Positions 1-8,142 of a stretch of 64,000 bases of DNA are shown one piece after another. The stretch is taken from the NCBI RefSeq assembly GCF_008123425.1, contig NZ_VSSS01000024.1, positions 135,374 through 199,373 on the forward strand. The letters run 5' to 3'. Within the stretch, counting starts at the first letter, position 1. The number at the start of each line of letters is the position of its first letter. The notes beneath the pieces are model-generated. The model ran no database searches. It worked only from the letters and a program-made list of their open reading frames with translations, and was not told the DNA's origin. Origin of the DNA: Bradyrhizobium rifense (GTDB lineage Bacteria; Pseudomonadota; Alphaproteobacteria; Rhizobiales; Xanthobacteraceae). The position numbers and the translations under genes are program-made.

Positions 1-2039
1 CCGTAGATCAGCAGGTTGCGGCGGAGCAGCGCGCCGGCCCCGACCGCGCGATAGGCGACGCCCTTCAATGCGAGCGGGATCAACCCGATGATGATCAGCG
101 CATTGAAGATAATCGCCGACAGGATGGCGCTCTGCGGGCTCGACAGGTTCATGACGTTGAGCACGTTGAGCTGCGGGTAGAACGCCAGGAACATCGCCGG
201 GATGATCGCAAAATACTTTGCGACGTCGTTGGCGATCGAGAAGGTCGTCAGCGCACCGCGCGTCATCAGCAGCTGCTTGCCGATCTCGACCACCTCGATC
301 AGCTTGGTCGGGTTGGAGTCGAGATCGACCATGTTGCCGGCCTCGCGCGCGGCCTGCGTGCCGGTGTTCATGGCAACACCGACATCGGCCTGCGCCAGCG
401 CCGGCGCGTCGTTGGTGCCGTCGCCGCACATGGCGACCAGCTTACTCTTGGCCTGCTCGTCGCGGATCAGCTTGAGCTTGTCCTCGGGCGTTGCCTGCGC
501 CAGGAAATCGTCGACGCCGGCTTCCGCCGCGATCGCGGCCGCCGTCATCGGATTGTCGCCGGTGATCATGACGGTGCGGATGCCCATGCGGCGCAGCTCG
601 GCAAAGCGCTCGCGGATACCGCCCTTGACGATGTCCTTGAGCTGGATGACGCCGAGCAGCCTGCCGTCCTTGGCCACCGCGAGCGGCGTACCGCCGGCCT
701 TCGAGATCTCGTCCGCGATGGTCTGGACCTCACGGCCGATATCCGACAGCCCCGCAGGCTGAATGGCGCGCGCCGTATTGCCGGAGGCAACGGCCAGCGG
801 CGTGCCGCCGCCGACATAGTTGAGCATCGCGTCGACCGCGCCCTTGCGCACCGACGACCCGCCGGCATCGACGCCGCTCATGCGGGTCTGCGCCGTGAAC
901 GGGATGAAGGTCGCGCCAAGCTCGGCCATATCGCGGCCGCGGATGCCATACTTCTCCTTGGCCAGCACCACGATGGAACGGCCTTCCGGCGTTTCATCGG
1001 CGAGCGAGGCGAGCTGGGCGGCGTCCGCCAGCTCCTGCTCGCTGACGCCCCGCACGGGTCGGAACGCCGTCGCCTGGCGGTTGCCGAGCGTGATGGTGCC
1101 GGTCTTGTCGAGCAGCAGCGTGTCGACGTCACCGGCGGCCTCGACCGCACGGCCAGACATCGCCAGCACGTTGAAGCGCACCAGGCGGTCCATGCCGGCG
1201 ATGCCGATCGCCGACAGCAGCGCACCGATGGTGGTCGGGATCAGCGTCACGAACAGCGCGACCAGCACGACCACCGAGATCGAGCCGCCGGCATAGGCGG
1301 CATAGCTCGGAATGGTGACGGTGGCGAATACGAAGATGATGGTCAGACCGGCCAGCAGGATATTGAGCGCGATCTCGTTCGGCGTCTTGGCCCGCTCGGC
1401 GCCCTCGACCAGCTTGATCATGCGATCGATGAAGGTCGAGCCTTGCGCCGCCGTGATGCGGACGCGGATCCAGTCGGACAGCACTTGCGTGCCGCCGGTC
1501 ACCGCAGAACGGTCACCACCGGACTCGCGGATCACGGGCGCGGATTCGCCGGTGATGGCAGCTTCGTTGACGGACGCGACGCCCTCAATCACCTCGCCGT
1601 CGGAGGGAATGGTATCACCCGCCTCGACCAGCACGATGTCGCCGACCTTCAGGCTCGTGCCTGGCACGAGCCTGAAATCCCGGCCTGCGCCGGCTAGGAG
1701 CTTGGCCTGGCTTTCGGTGCGGGTCTTGCGCAGCGAATCGGCCTGCGCCTTGCCGCGGCCTTCGGCCACGGCTTCGGCGAAATTCGCGAACAGCACCGTG
1801 AACCAGAGCCAGAGGATGATCTGGAAGGTGAAGCCGAGATTGGCGCCGCCTGTGAGGAGATCGCGCAGGAAGATCACGGTGGTGAGCGCGGCCACGATCT
1901 CGACCACGAACATCACGGGGTTCTTGATCATCAGCCGTGGATCGAGCTTGGCGAAGGATGCGCGGATCGCGGGCACGACGATCTTGGGATCGAGCATTGC
2001 CGAGACAGAAGCGCGTTTTTGCAGTTTCATGGTGTCCAT
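1..2039 (-). CDS. kdpB: KdpB, catalytic P-type ATPase subunit of the K+ uptake system (3' end outside window)
   Basis: KdpB hydrolyses ATP to drive high-affinity K+ import through KdpA in the inner membrane. Translation from the ATG at 2039 ([12 protein letters not shown]) shows the P-type ATPase marks in order: TGES actuator loop, DKTGT phosphorylation motif with the aspartate at residue 311, [10 protein letters not shown], and [11 protein letters not shown]. About 679 residues are visible and the frame is still open at base 1. KdpB proteins are usually about 690 residues, so only a short tail, then presumably kdpC, kdpD and kdpE, lies outside. It starts 17 bases after kdpA ends, as expected for one operon. 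A second in-frame ATG at 2030 is an alternative start. Family assignment is certain. Confidence 0.97.
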   Translation of the reverse strand, partial: MDTMKLQKRASVSAMLDPKIVVPAIRASFAKLDPRLMIKNPVMFVVEIVAALTTVIFLRDLLTGGANLGFTFQIILWLWFTVLFANFAEAVAEGRGKAQADSLRKTRTESQAKLLAGAGRDFRLVPGTSLKVGDIVLVEAGDTIPSDGEVIEGVASVNEAAITGESAPVIRESGGDRSAVTGGTQVLSDWIRVRITAAQGSTFIDRMIKLVEGAERAKTPNEIALNILLAGLTIIFVFATVTIPSYAAYAGGSISVVVLVALFVTLIPTTIGALLSAIGIAGMDRLVRFNVLAMSGRAVEAAGDVDTLLLDKTGTITLGNRQATAFRPVRGVSEQELADAAQLASLADETPEGRSIVVLAKEKYGIRGRDMAELGATFIPFTAQTRMSGVDAGGSSVRKGAVDAMLNYVGGGTPLAVASGNTARAIQPAGLSDIGREVQTIADEISKAGGTPLAVAKDGRLLGVIQLKDIVKGGIRERFAELRRMGIRTVMITGDNPMTAAAIAAEAGVDDFLAQATPEDKLKLIRDEQAKSKLVAMCGDGTNDAPALAQADVGVAMNTGTQAAREAGNMVDLDSNPTKLIEVVEIGKQLLMTRGALTTFSIANDVAKYFAIIPAMFLAFYPQLNVLNVMNLSSPQSAILSAIIFNALIIIGLIPLALKGVAYRAVGAGALLRRNLLIY

Positions 2040-2056
2040 GGAGGTCACTCCAGCAA

Positions 2057-3760
2057 TCAGAAGACGTTACCGGCATTCATCGCGAGATGCTCGACGATCG
2101 GGCCGAGTGCGAGGGCCGGGAAGAAGGTGAGGCCGCCGATGATCAGGATCACGCCGACGACGAGACCGACGAACAGCCCGCCGGTGGTCGGGAACGTGCC
2201 CGCCGACGGCGGAATGGATTTTTTCGCGGCCAGTGAACCCGCGATCGCCATCGCCGGGATGATCATGAAGAAGCGACCGACGAACATCGCGCTGGCGAGC
2301 GTGAGGTTGTAGAACAAGGTGTTGCCGGTGAGACCTGCGAAGGCCGAGCCGTTGTTGCCGGTCGACGACGTATAGGCATAGAGCACTTCGGTGAAGCCGT
2401 GCGGACCGGCATTCGCCATGGAGGCGACCGCCGACGGATAGACCACGCCGACCGCGGTCCAGCCCAGATACATCAGCGGCAGCACCAGGATCGCGAGCAT
2501 GGCCATCTTGACCTCGCGCGCCTCGATCTTCTTGCCGACATATTCCGGTGTGCGGCCGACCATGAGGCCTGCGACGAAGATCGCGAGCACGACGAACAGC
2601 AGCATGCCGTAAAGGCCGGCGCCGACGCCGCCGATGATGATTTCACCGAGCTGCATGTTGATCAACGGGATCATGCCGCCGAGCGCGGTGAAGCTGTCAT
2701 GCATGGCGTTGACCGCACCGCAGGAGGCGGCGGTGGTAATCACGGCAAACAGCGAGGACGCGACGATGCCAAAGCGGACCTCCTTGCCTTCCATATTGCC
2801 ACCAGTCAGGCCGAGCGCATGGAGCGTCGAAGTGCCGTTGGCCTCCGCCCAATAAGTAACGGCGACGCCGGCGATGAACAGCACGCCCATCACGGCGAGG
2901 ATCGCCCAGCCCTGGCGCTGGTTGCCGACCATGCGGCCGAACACATTGGTCAGCGCGGCGCCCAGCGCGAAGATCGACAGCATCTGCACGAAGTTCGACA
3001 GCGCGGTCGGGTTTTCGAAGGGGTGCGCGGCGTTGGCATTGAAGAAGCCGCCGCCATTGGTGCCGAGCATCTTGATCGCGACCTGTGAGGCGACCGGGCC
3101 GACCGCGATGGTCTGCTTGGCACCTTCGAGCGTGGTGGCCTCGACATAGTCGCCGAGCGTCTGCGGCATGCCCTGCGAGATCAGGAACAGCGTGTAGACC
3201 ACGCAGATCGGCAGCAGTACATAAAGCGTGGTGCGGGTAACGTCGACCCAGAAACTGCCGACGGTCCGCATCGACGCCCGCGAGAAGCCGCGGATCAACG
3301 CAACCGCGAGCGCGATGCCGGTGGCCGCCGACAGGAAATTCTGATGCGTCAGGCCGACCATCTGCACGAGATAGGAGATCGTGCTCTCGCCGCCGTAGTT
3401 CTGCCAGTTGGTGTTGGTGATGAAGGAGATCGCGGTGTTGAAGGAGAGGTCTTCAGCGACCGCACCCTGCCCCGCCGGATTGAAGGGCAGAACGGCCTGC
3501 AAGCGCATCAAGCCGTAGATGATGAGGAAACCGCCGACATGGAACAGCAGCATCGCGACCGTGTAGGTCAGCCAATGCTGCTCGCGCTTCTCGTCGACGC
3601 CGGAGATCCAGTAGATGCCGGCCTCGATCGGACGCAGCACCGGCGAGAGAAACGTCTTCTCACCGGTGAACACGCGCGTCATGTACCAGCCGAGCGGCTT
3701 TGTGAGCGCGACAATGATAACGCAGAAAAGAATGATCTGGAGCCAACCGATCACAGTCAT
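2057..3760 (-). CDS. kdpA: KdpA, K+-translocating subunit
   Basis: KdpA is the channel-like, K+-binding membrane subunit of the KdpFABC pump. The 567-residue length is normal. It begins [14 protein letters not shown] and has about ten hydrophobic segments. The four K+-selectivity-filter loops are readable: [39 protein letters not shown] and [12 protein letters not shown]. The ATG at 3760 is preceded by AAGGG, which lies inside the end of the small reading frame that follows kdpF, so translation may be coupled. It lies between kdpF and kdpB on the same strand. Function is known from the family; nothing unusual is seen. Confidence 0.97.
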   Translation of the reverse strand: MTVIGWLQIILFCVIIVALTKPLGWYMTRVFTGEKTFLSPVLRPIEAGIYWISGVDEKREQHWLTYTVAMLLFHVGGFLIIYGLMRLQAVLPFNPAGQGAVAEDLSFNTAISFITNTNWQNYGGESTISYLVQMVGLTHQNFLSAATGIALAVALIRGFSRASMRTVGSFWVDVTRTTLYVLLPICVVYTLFLISQGMPQTLGDYVEATTLEGAKQTIAVGPVASQVAIKMLGTNGGGFFNANAAHPFENPTALSNFVQMLSIFALGAALTNVFGRMVGNQRQGWAILAVMGVLFIAGVAVTYWAEANGTSTLHALGLTGGNMEGKEVRFGIVASSLFAVITTAASCGAVNAMHDSFTALGGMIPLINMQLGEIIIGGVGAGLYGMLLFVVLAIFVAGLMVGRTPEYVGKKIEAREVKMAMLAILVLPLMYLGWTAVGVVYPSAVASMANAGPHGFTEVLYAYTSSTGNNGSAFAGLTGNTLFYNLTLASAMFVGRFFMIIPAMAIAGSLAAKKSIPPSAGTFPTTGGLFVGLVVGVILIIGGLTFFPALALGPIVEHLAMNAGNVF

Positions 3761-3764
3761 GGCA

Positions 3765-3869
3765 TTAACCCTTCAGGCTCGGCGTCCGGCGCAACAGCGG
3801 CAGGAGCACCACAAGCAGGCAGCCGACGAGCGCAATGTCCGCCAGCAGCAATTCGACAAGCAGCAGCAC
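3765..3869 (-). CDS. possible 34-residue hydrophobic micro-ORF between kdpF and kdpA
   Basis: A GTG-started frame encodes a leucine- and valine-rich peptide with one hydrophobic span and a basic tail ending RRTPSLKG. It lies in the same frame as kdpF, separated only by the kdpF TGA and one proline codon (CCG). It stops 4 bases before the kdpA ATG. No convincing ribosome-binding site precedes the GTG. It could be a second small Kdp subunit, the remnant of a longer KdpF, or chance. Not recognised; low confidence. Confidence 0.3.
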   Translation of the reverse strand: MLLLVELLLADIALVGCLLVVLLPLLRRTPSLKG

Positions 3870-3872
3870 CGG

Positions 3873-3962
3873 TCAAAACCGCTCGGGCCGCAGCAGCGCG
3901 TAAGTGAGGTAGAACAGGAGGCCGAACGAGACGGCGCCGGCGAGTGCATAATCGAAGATCAT
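3873..3962 (-). CDS. kdpF: KdpF, small stabilising subunit
   Basis: KdpF is a single-span peptide that stabilises the KdpABC complex in the inner membrane. The frame reads MIFDYALAGAVSF onward for 29 residues and ends LLRPERF, the typical KdpF length and carboxyl end (E. coli KdpF is also 29 residues). GGGAGCGG precedes the ATG with suitable spacing. It lies 11 bases after the 27-residue micro-protein and upstream of kdpA, the standard kdpFABC order. It is too short for ordinary gene callers. Confidence 0.9.
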   Translation of the reverse strand: MIFDYALAGAVSFGLLFYLTYALLRPERF

Positions 3963-3973
3963 GGTCCGCTCCC

Positions 3974-4057
3974 TCACAACCGTTCGCAGGCGTAGGTGTA
4001 GCCGATCGCAAGGGCAAAGAAGCCCAAGCCCAGCGCCAGCATCAGAATGTCCATCAT
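3974..4057 (-). CDS. 27-residue membrane micro-protein, first gene of the kdp operon
   Basis: The frame begins MMDILMLALGLGFF, continues as one hydrophobic helix and ends IGYTYACERL. GGAGCAAT precedes the ATG pair at 4057/4054 with good spacing. It ends 11 bases before kdpF. From memory, very similar peptides ending in ACERL precede kdpF in many alphaproteobacteria, but no function is assigned to them. The position suggests an accessory subunit or regulator peptide of the Kdp pump; that role is inference. No other reading of this stretch is as convincing. Confidence 0.7.
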   Translation of the reverse strand: MMDILMLALGLGFFALAIGYTYACERL

Positions 4058-4191
4058 GGGATTGCTCCTCGTTGCGTCCCTATATCGGGAGCAACACTTT
4101 CTCGGGGACCCGGCGGAGCTCGTGGAGAGAAGCGCAACGCATTTCCACGGCCCCAAAACGGGACTTTTGACCGTATTGAAGTGCCACCACG

Positions 4192-4243
4192 GGCATAGGT
4201 TTTCGAGACGAGGGCTATGGCGAAGTTATAGGAATCTCATAAA
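4192..4243 (-). promoter_or_regulatory. KdpE-type direct repeat and -10 hexamer of the kdp operon (box A)
   Basis: On the minus strand TTTATG (4243-4238), five bases, CCTATA (4232-4227) form a direct repeat with 11-base period, the spacing used by OmpR/PhoB-family regulators. TATGCC (4197-4192) starts exactly 30 bases beyond the end of the box. A GC-rich CGCCC precedes the first half-site. The pattern recurs at 4294, 5180 and 6504. E. coli KdpE is known to bind a TTTATA/TTTACA direct repeat. Assignment to KdpE is inference from this likeness and from kdp being the target. Confidence 0.6.
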
Positions 4244-4293
4244 GGGCGGGGCGGCCGGTGGCGCATCGCGTTACTCATGCGTGAGCGCCCGCA

Positions 4294-4345
4294 CTTATGG
4301 AATCTTTATATCTCCCGCCCTGTGCCCCTCTCGTTTTCAAATGCC
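4294..4345 (+). promoter_or_regulatory. KdpE-type direct repeat and -10 hexamer (box B)
   Basis: CTTATG (4294-4299), five bases, TTTATA (4305-4310) repeat the 11-base period of box A in plus orientation. AATGCC begins at 4340, again 30 bases past the box end. The box lies 94 bases before the ATG at 4405. Together with box A it fills the 347-base gap 4058-4404 between the divergent kdp and 4405 operons; nothing else was recognised there. Confidence 0.5.
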
Positions 4346-4404
4346 CTTCTCGCCATCCTGAAGAGGCCGGCCGACTGACCGACGCCAATTCCAGGAGGCC
4401 TGAG

Positions 4405-4869
4405 ATGACCGCTCTACGACTTTACGATTTGCCCTCGCTTGGCGACCGCCTGCGCAATGCGCAAGACATGACGCGGCCGCTGATGCTCGAGATCATCGAC
4501 AAGGCCTGCCGCCGATTTCCCTCGCTCGGACAGACCGAGCGCACCGCTCGCGTGATGCGCTTGATCGATGCGGAGGCCTGGGCCGACGCCGCGCTCGCGT
4601 TGATGGAGCTCGAACTGCCGCTGTGGCAGGTCCGCCGGATCGCCTATGATGAAGGTGAATGGCATTGCGCACTCTCGCGTGAACGCGAGCTGCCGGATTG
4701 GCTCGACGCGGCTGTCGAGGGATGCCACGGCGACCTCGCGATCGCGCTGCTGTCGGCTTTCGTCGAAGTCCAGGCCTTGGCCGCGGAAGCGTCGCGACCG
4801 AGCGTGCCCACCGTGCGCCCCGCCCCTGACCCGTTCTACGAACCGGTCGGCTGCGAGAATTTCAGCTAA
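4405..4869 (+). CDS. conserved hypothetical protein, 154 residues
   Basis: Not recognised as a named family. The ATG at 4405 has AGGAGG six bases upstream; an upstream extension of the frame has no such site. The protein is soluble, rich in acidic and leucine residues, and has no membrane span. A LPLWQVRRIAYDEGEWHC segment lies near residue 75, followed by a short helical stretch and a proline-rich tail. It is divergent to the kdp operon and preceded by box B, so it may respond to K+ or osmotic stress. The next frame (4892) follows 22 bases later. Function unknown; the reading frame itself is well supported by codon bias and the start signal. Confidence 0.8.
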   Translation: MTALRLYDLPSLGDRLRNAQDMTRPLMLEIIDKACRRFPSLGQTERTARVMRLIDAEAWADAALALMELELPLWQVRRIAYDEGEWHCALSRERELPDWLDAAVEGCHGDLAIALLSAFVEVQALAAEASRPSVPTVRPAPDPFYEPVGCENFS

Positions 4870-4891
4870 GCCAACCGGTCCGGTTCATGCC

Positions 4892-5170
4892 TTGCCGCAA
4901 TCTTCGGACATATCGCGGGCCCTGAGCCCGGCGCGGATCATAGCGCGCTTTGCCGTGCGCGTAGCGCTTCTCGCTGCCTTCGCAGCGTTCGGCAGCATCG
5001 GATTCGGACGAAGCCTCAAAGCCCTGCTTTGGATGTCGATCATCCTGTGTGCTGCTGTTGCCCTTCTCAAACGCGAAACACCGTTCGGTGCCGCCCTCAA
5101 TCATTGGGACGAATGCGCCGCTTTTGGCGCGCTTTTCGCCCTGGTTCATGTCGTCAATGAACTGACCTGA
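4892..5170 (+). CDS. small membrane protein, 92 residues
   Basis: Two hydrophobic segments (around residues 25-45 and 48-65) are followed by a polar NHWDECAAFGALF segment. The closest start is a TTG at 4892; no ATG is available in the plausible range, and a GTG at about 4958 would shorten it. From memory, similar proteins with an LNHWDE motif are common in Bradyrhizobium and lack a function. It follows the 4405 gene by 22 bases and probably shares its promoter. The start is uncertain. Confidence 0.6.
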   Translation: MPQSSDISRALSPARIIARFAVRVALLAAFAAFGSIGFGRSLKALLWMSIILCAAVALLKRETPFGAALNHWDECAAFGALFALVHVVNELT

Positions 5171-5179
5171 ACGCCCGCC

Positions 5180-5231
5180 TTTATGATGCGCCTATGAGAT
5201 CGCCGCGCAGCCTCACTCGAAATCATATCTG
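5180..5231 (+). promoter_or_regulatory. KdpE-type direct repeat and -10 hexamer (box C)
   Basis: TTTATG (5180-5185), five bases, CCTATG (5191-5196), preceded by CGCC as in boxes A and D. TATCTG begins at 5226, 30 bases past the box end. The GTG start of the next gene is at 5305, 108 bases past the box. Confidence 0.55.
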
Positions 5232-5304
5232 CTTGCTTCGATATTGATCGGACGGTTGCGGGGACATGCGCCCGCGACCTCGTTCAATCGGAAGGAATAC
5301 GTCC

Positions 5305-5553
5305 GTGAAACTCGTCGAACCTCCCTCGTGCAGCTCCCTCTCAAGCATCGTCTTCATCGGCCGCAACCACAGGGGACAGTGGATTGCCCAGCAGCAGAAC
5401 GGCCTCTATGGCGGCCTGTTCGTCAGCCGCGCCCAGGCCATCAAATATGCGCTGTTCGAGAACGGACAGCACCCCGAGACCATCGTCGAACTGCCGCGCG
5501 AGATCGAGCTCGACATGGGTAAACACCCCGACCTCTCGCAGCGCGCCGCCTGA
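5305..5553 (+). CDS. small FIGRN-motif protein, 82 residues
   Basis: The start is GTG at 5305 with GGAAGGAA upstream. The protein contains FIGRNHRGQWIAQQQNG, then YGGLF, then ELPREIELDM. The gene at 6862 encodes a paralogue with FIGRNQAGLWVA, IGGLF and FELDI in the same order, so the two are duplicates of one small domain. No membrane span or signal peptide is present. It is the first gene of a unit with the DHDPS-like gene 24 bases downstream and follows box C. Family name and function are not known to me. Confidence 0.8.
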   Translation: MKLVEPPSCSSLSSIVFIGRNHRGQWIAQQQNGLYGGLFVSRAQAIKYALFENGQHPETIVELPREIELDMGKHPDLSQRAA

Positions 5554-5577
5554 GCAGGCCGCATTCGGCGAAACGCC

Positions 5578-6495
5578 ATGTTCATCCCTCCCTCTGCCTG
5601 GTTCACAGGCTTTATTCCGGATCTGCCGACGCCGTTCGATGCGGCTGACGCGATCGACCTCAATGTGTTCGCCGCGTTGTGCGAACGCCAAATCGCAGCC
5701 GGTGTTCCCGCGCTCGTCGTCTGCGAGACGGCGGGCGAGGCGCCGACGCTCTCGCCCGCCGAGCAAGAGCTTGTCATTCGCACGGCGGTCGATGTCGTCC
5801 GCGGTCGCGTGCGGGTTATCGCCGGTGTGATGTCGAATGCGACCGGCCGCGCCATCGAGCTTGCGCAGCAGGCGGAGGCGGCCGGCGCCGATGCCATCAT
5901 CGCGGTGGTGCCCGCCTACAACAAGCCGATGCAGGAGGGGATGCTTACGCATTTCCGCACCATTGCCGGCTCAACCGGACTGCCGGTGATCCTGCACGAC
6001 GTTCCCTCCCGCACGCTGCGCCCACTCGCCGACGAGACGCTGCTGCGTCTGGTCGAATCCCGCCAATTCGTCGGCCTGCGCGATGGTAGCGGCGACGTCA
6101 CCCGCCCGATGCGCTTGGGCCGGCTGCTGCCGGCCGGCTTTCGCCTGCTCTCTGGCGACGACACCACCGCCTTCGGCTACATCGCCGGCGGCGGCGACGG
6201 CTCGATTTCGGAGGTTTCCAACATCGCACCGGATCTCTGCCGGACGATCTTCTCGCAGGTCAGGCAGGGCCGCCTGCAATCGGCGCGCTATCTACACAAG
6301 CGCCTCGTCCCGCTGATTGCCTGCCTCTCCCGGGAAAGTCCAGCCGCGCTCAAATACGCCCTGAGTGTGCTTGGCCTGATGTCGGCGGCTACACGGCTGC
6401 CTATCGTGCTGCTGGACGCGGCCGCGCAGAGAGAGGTTGTGCGAGCATTCGCCGCGATCGCCGATGAGGAGCTGATCGATAGCGTCGGCGCGTAG
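5578..6495 (+). CDS. dihydrodipicolinate synthase-family protein lacking the Schiff-base lysine
   Basis: The 305 residues match the DapA/NAL (beta/alpha)8-barrel family in length and motif order: an ETAGEAPTLSPAE loop (cf. TTGES), VPAYNKP with Tyr114, HDVPSRT, FVGLRDGSGD and LLSGDD. Family members form a Schiff base on a lysine in a GxK(D/E) motif about 28 residues after a catalytic tyrosine. Here those positions are Arg168 (CGC) and His140 (CAC), and the second threonine of the TTGE loop is alanine. A normal DapA reaction is therefore unlikely. It sits in the box C operon, not with lysine genes. It may be a repurposed or non-catalytic barrel. Family certain, activity unknown. Confidence 0.85.
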   Translation: MFIPPSAWFTGFIPDLPTPFDAADAIDLNVFAALCERQIAAGVPALVVCETAGEAPTLSPAEQELVIRTAVDVVRGRVRVIAGVMSNATGRAIELAQQAEAAGADAIIAVVPAYNKPMQEGMLTHFRTIAGSTGLPVILHDVPSRTLRPLADETLLRLVESRQFVGLRDGSGDVTRPMRLGRLLPAGFRLLSGDDTTAFGYIAGGGDGSISEVSNIAPDLCRTIFSQVRQGRLQSARYLHKRLVPLIACLSRESPAALKYALSVLGLMSAATRLPIVLLDAAAQREVVRAFAAIADEELIDSVGA

Positions 6496-6503
6496 GACGC
6501 GCC

Positions 6504-6555
6504 TTTATAGCGCTCCTATATGACGGCACAGCCTCCCGTCTCGCATTCCTATGCT
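6504..6555 (+). promoter_or_regulatory. KdpE-type direct repeat and -10 hexamer (box D)
   Basis: TTTATA (6504-6509), five bases, CCTATA (6515-6520), preceded by GCGCC. TATGCT begins at 6550, 30 bases past the box end. The ATG at 6623 follows 102 bases after the box. This is the best match to the consensus among the four copies. There is no good -35 hexamer, as expected for an activator-dependent promoter. Confidence 0.6.
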
Positions 6556-6622
6556 GCCACGCTCATCATATCCGGCAGATCATACCGGCCAAGGCAGCCG
6601 CTGCAGAGAAGGACTATCGGAC

Positions 6623-6814
6623 ATGTCGATGCTGACACAGGGCCTTGAACGGCCTCTTGACTGGCTGGAGCGCCGGCCGCGGATGTCGACGTCGCGCAAG
6701 GCCCAACTCAAGCGCGTCGCTCTGCGCGCACTTGCGGTGCTCACCATGGGCGGCGTGTTCACTGCGCTCATCGCGCTGAAGACAGCGATCTTCGTCTGGC
6801 ATCTCCACGCCTGA
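6623..6814 (+). CDS. small single-span membrane protein, 63 residues
   Basis: The frame begins MSMLTQGLERPLDWLERRP, has a basic stretch (SRKAQLKR), then one hydrophobic helix of about 24 residues and a short tail ending WHLHA. The positive-inside rule places the N-terminus in the cytoplasm. The ATG at 6623 has AGAAGGAC upstream. It is the first gene after box D, with the 6862 and 7190 genes following closely. No homologous family is recognised. Confidence 0.7.
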   Translation: MSMLTQGLERPLDWLERRPRMSTSRKAQLKRVALRALAVLTMGGVFTALIALKTAIFVWHLHA

Positions 6815-6861
6815 AGACAGCGGTGACCATCATGACGTTGCAGATGTGTGAGGAGGCCGCC

Positions 6862-7188
6862 ATGGCCGCGATCGCCCTTCAAGCCACTCATCGCCAGCCG
6901 CGTCAGGTGCCGGCGGTAGAACTCAAGCCGCTCGATCCCGATGTGATCAGCGACGCCATTCCCGCCTTTTTTATCGGCCGCAACCAGGCCGGCCTCTGGG
7001 TCGCCCGCGAGGCGCACGGACGCATCGGCGGCCTGTTCCTGTTCAAGAGCTCGGCGGTCGATTTCGCCAACCGGCAGAGCAAGCCTGCGCGGTGTGCGCT
7101 GGTGTTTCCCACCGACACCTTCGAGCTCGACATCGAGAACCGCGGCAATCCGCTGATCGTGCTGGTTGCGCGTTTGCTGAGAGACTAG
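6862..7188 (+). CDS. small FIGRN-motif protein, 108 residues (paralogue of 5305)
   Basis: AGGAGG ends six bases before the ATG at 6862, which decides this start over upstream ATGs in the same frame. The core FIGRNQAGLWVAREAHG, IGGLF and FELDI matches the 5305 protein; the N-terminal 35 residues are extra. The carboxyl end is hydrophobic (PLIVLVARLL). It lies in the box D unit, 47 bases after the 6623 gene and one base before the 7190 gene. Function unknown. Confidence 0.8.
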   Translation: MAAIALQATHRQPRQVPAVELKPLDPDVISDAIPAFFIGRNQAGLWVAREAHGRIGGLFLFKSSAVDFANRQSKPARCALVFPTDTFELDIENRGNPLIVLVARLLRD

Positions 7189-7189
7189 C

Positions 7190-7318
7190 GTGCATCTTCT
7201 CAAGGGACATCTCGAACACGCGGTCACCACGACCATCCTGACCATGACGCTGAGCCTGGTCTGGGGTGCAATCCTGACCATCGTGATCACGCTCGCAGCG
7301 CGCGGGCTCGGCGTCTAG
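7190..7318 (+). CDS. 42-residue membrane micro-protein
   Basis: A GTG at 7190, two bases after the preceding stop, opens a 42-codon frame beginning VHLLKGHLEHAVTTTIL, with one hydrophobic helix containing LVWGAILTIVITLAARGLGV and stopping at 7318. The position right behind the 6862 gene suggests translational coupling. It resembles the other single-span micro-proteins of this region in size only. Not recognised; supported by codon pattern, hydrophobicity and location. Confidence 0.5.
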   Translation: MHLLKGHLEHAVTTTILTMTLSLVWGAILTIVITLAARGLGV

Positions 7319-7473
7319 ACTTTACGGCGATCGACCGCGAATTGATCATGGCTGCCTACGAGGCAAGCAACCGGCTACGAACGGCGGTCGCGCAGCCCGG
7401 ATAGGCCGCCCCTCCTTGCGGAAAACGCCCGGCCGATCTGGCGCAGTTTCGTGGAACCGTGTAGATCGGTTTC

Positions 7474-8109
7474 ATGAGCACAAGCAGCGTCAACGTCGTC
7501 ACCCACCCCCTGGTCCAGCACAAGCTATCCCTGATGCGGGAGAAGGACCGCTCGACCAAGAGCTTTCGCGAGATCCTGAACGAGATCGGGATGCTGCTGG
7601 GCTACGAGGTGACGCGCGACCTGCCGCTGGAGCTGGTCGAGATCGAGACGCCGATCTCACCGATGCTGGCGCCGAAGATCGCCGGCAAGAAGCTCACGCT
7701 GGCGCCGATCCTGCGCGCCGGCGTCGGCTTCCTCGACGGCATGCTGGCGCTGATGCCCTCGGCCCGCATCGCCCATATCGGGCTCTACCGCGACCCGGAG
7801 ACATTGCAGGCCGTGGAATATTACTTCAAGGCGCCGCAGGACCTGTCCGACCGCACCGTGATCCTGATGGACCCGATGCTGGCGACGGGAAATTCGGCCT
7901 GTGCCGGCGCCTCCCTGCTCAAGGACCGCGGCGCCCGCGACATCCGCTTCGTTTGCCTGCTGGCAGCGCCCGAGGGCATCGCGCAGTTCCAGAGCGAGCA
8001 TCCCGACGTGCCGATCTGGACCGCCGCGATCGATGAGCGTCTCAACGATCACGGCTACATCGTGCCGGGCCTGGGCGATGCCGGCGACCGGATGTTCGGC
8101 ACCAAGTAG
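7474..8109 (+). CDS. upp: uracil phosphoribosyltransferase
   Basis: Upp converts uracil and PRPP to UMP in pyrimidine salvage in the cytoplasm. The 211 residues have the family length and begin [19 protein letters not shown]. The PRPP-binding loop [16 protein letters not shown] lies near residue 130, [11 protein letters not shown] near 80 and the uracil-binding end [20 protein letters not shown] is intact. It stands alone on the plus strand with a 155-base gap upstream in which no clear promoter or riboswitch was recognised. The acyl-CoA synthetase gene follows after 33 bases. Confidence 0.96.
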   Translation: MSTSSVNVVTHPLVQHKLSLMREKDRSTKSFREILNEIGMLLGYEVTRDLPLELVEIETPISPMLAPKIAGKKLTLAPILRAGVGFLDGMLALMPSARIAHIGLYRDPETLQAVEYYFKAPQDLSDRTVILMDPMLATGNSACAGASLLKDRGARDIRFVCLLAAPEGIAQFQSEHPDVPIWTAAIDERLNDHGYIVPGLGDAGDRMFGTK

Positions 8110-8142
8110 ACAGGTTTGCGCGATCGGGCTACTTCGGTTGCC

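Noticed and set aside
202..1296. Plus-strand frames opposite kdpB
   Set aside because: Shadows of kdpB, whose P-type ATPase motifs are intact on the minus strand.
8116..8142. TTG-initiated extension of the acyl-CoA synthetase
   Set aside because: It adds nine residues with no homology, and ATG 8143 fits the family start.
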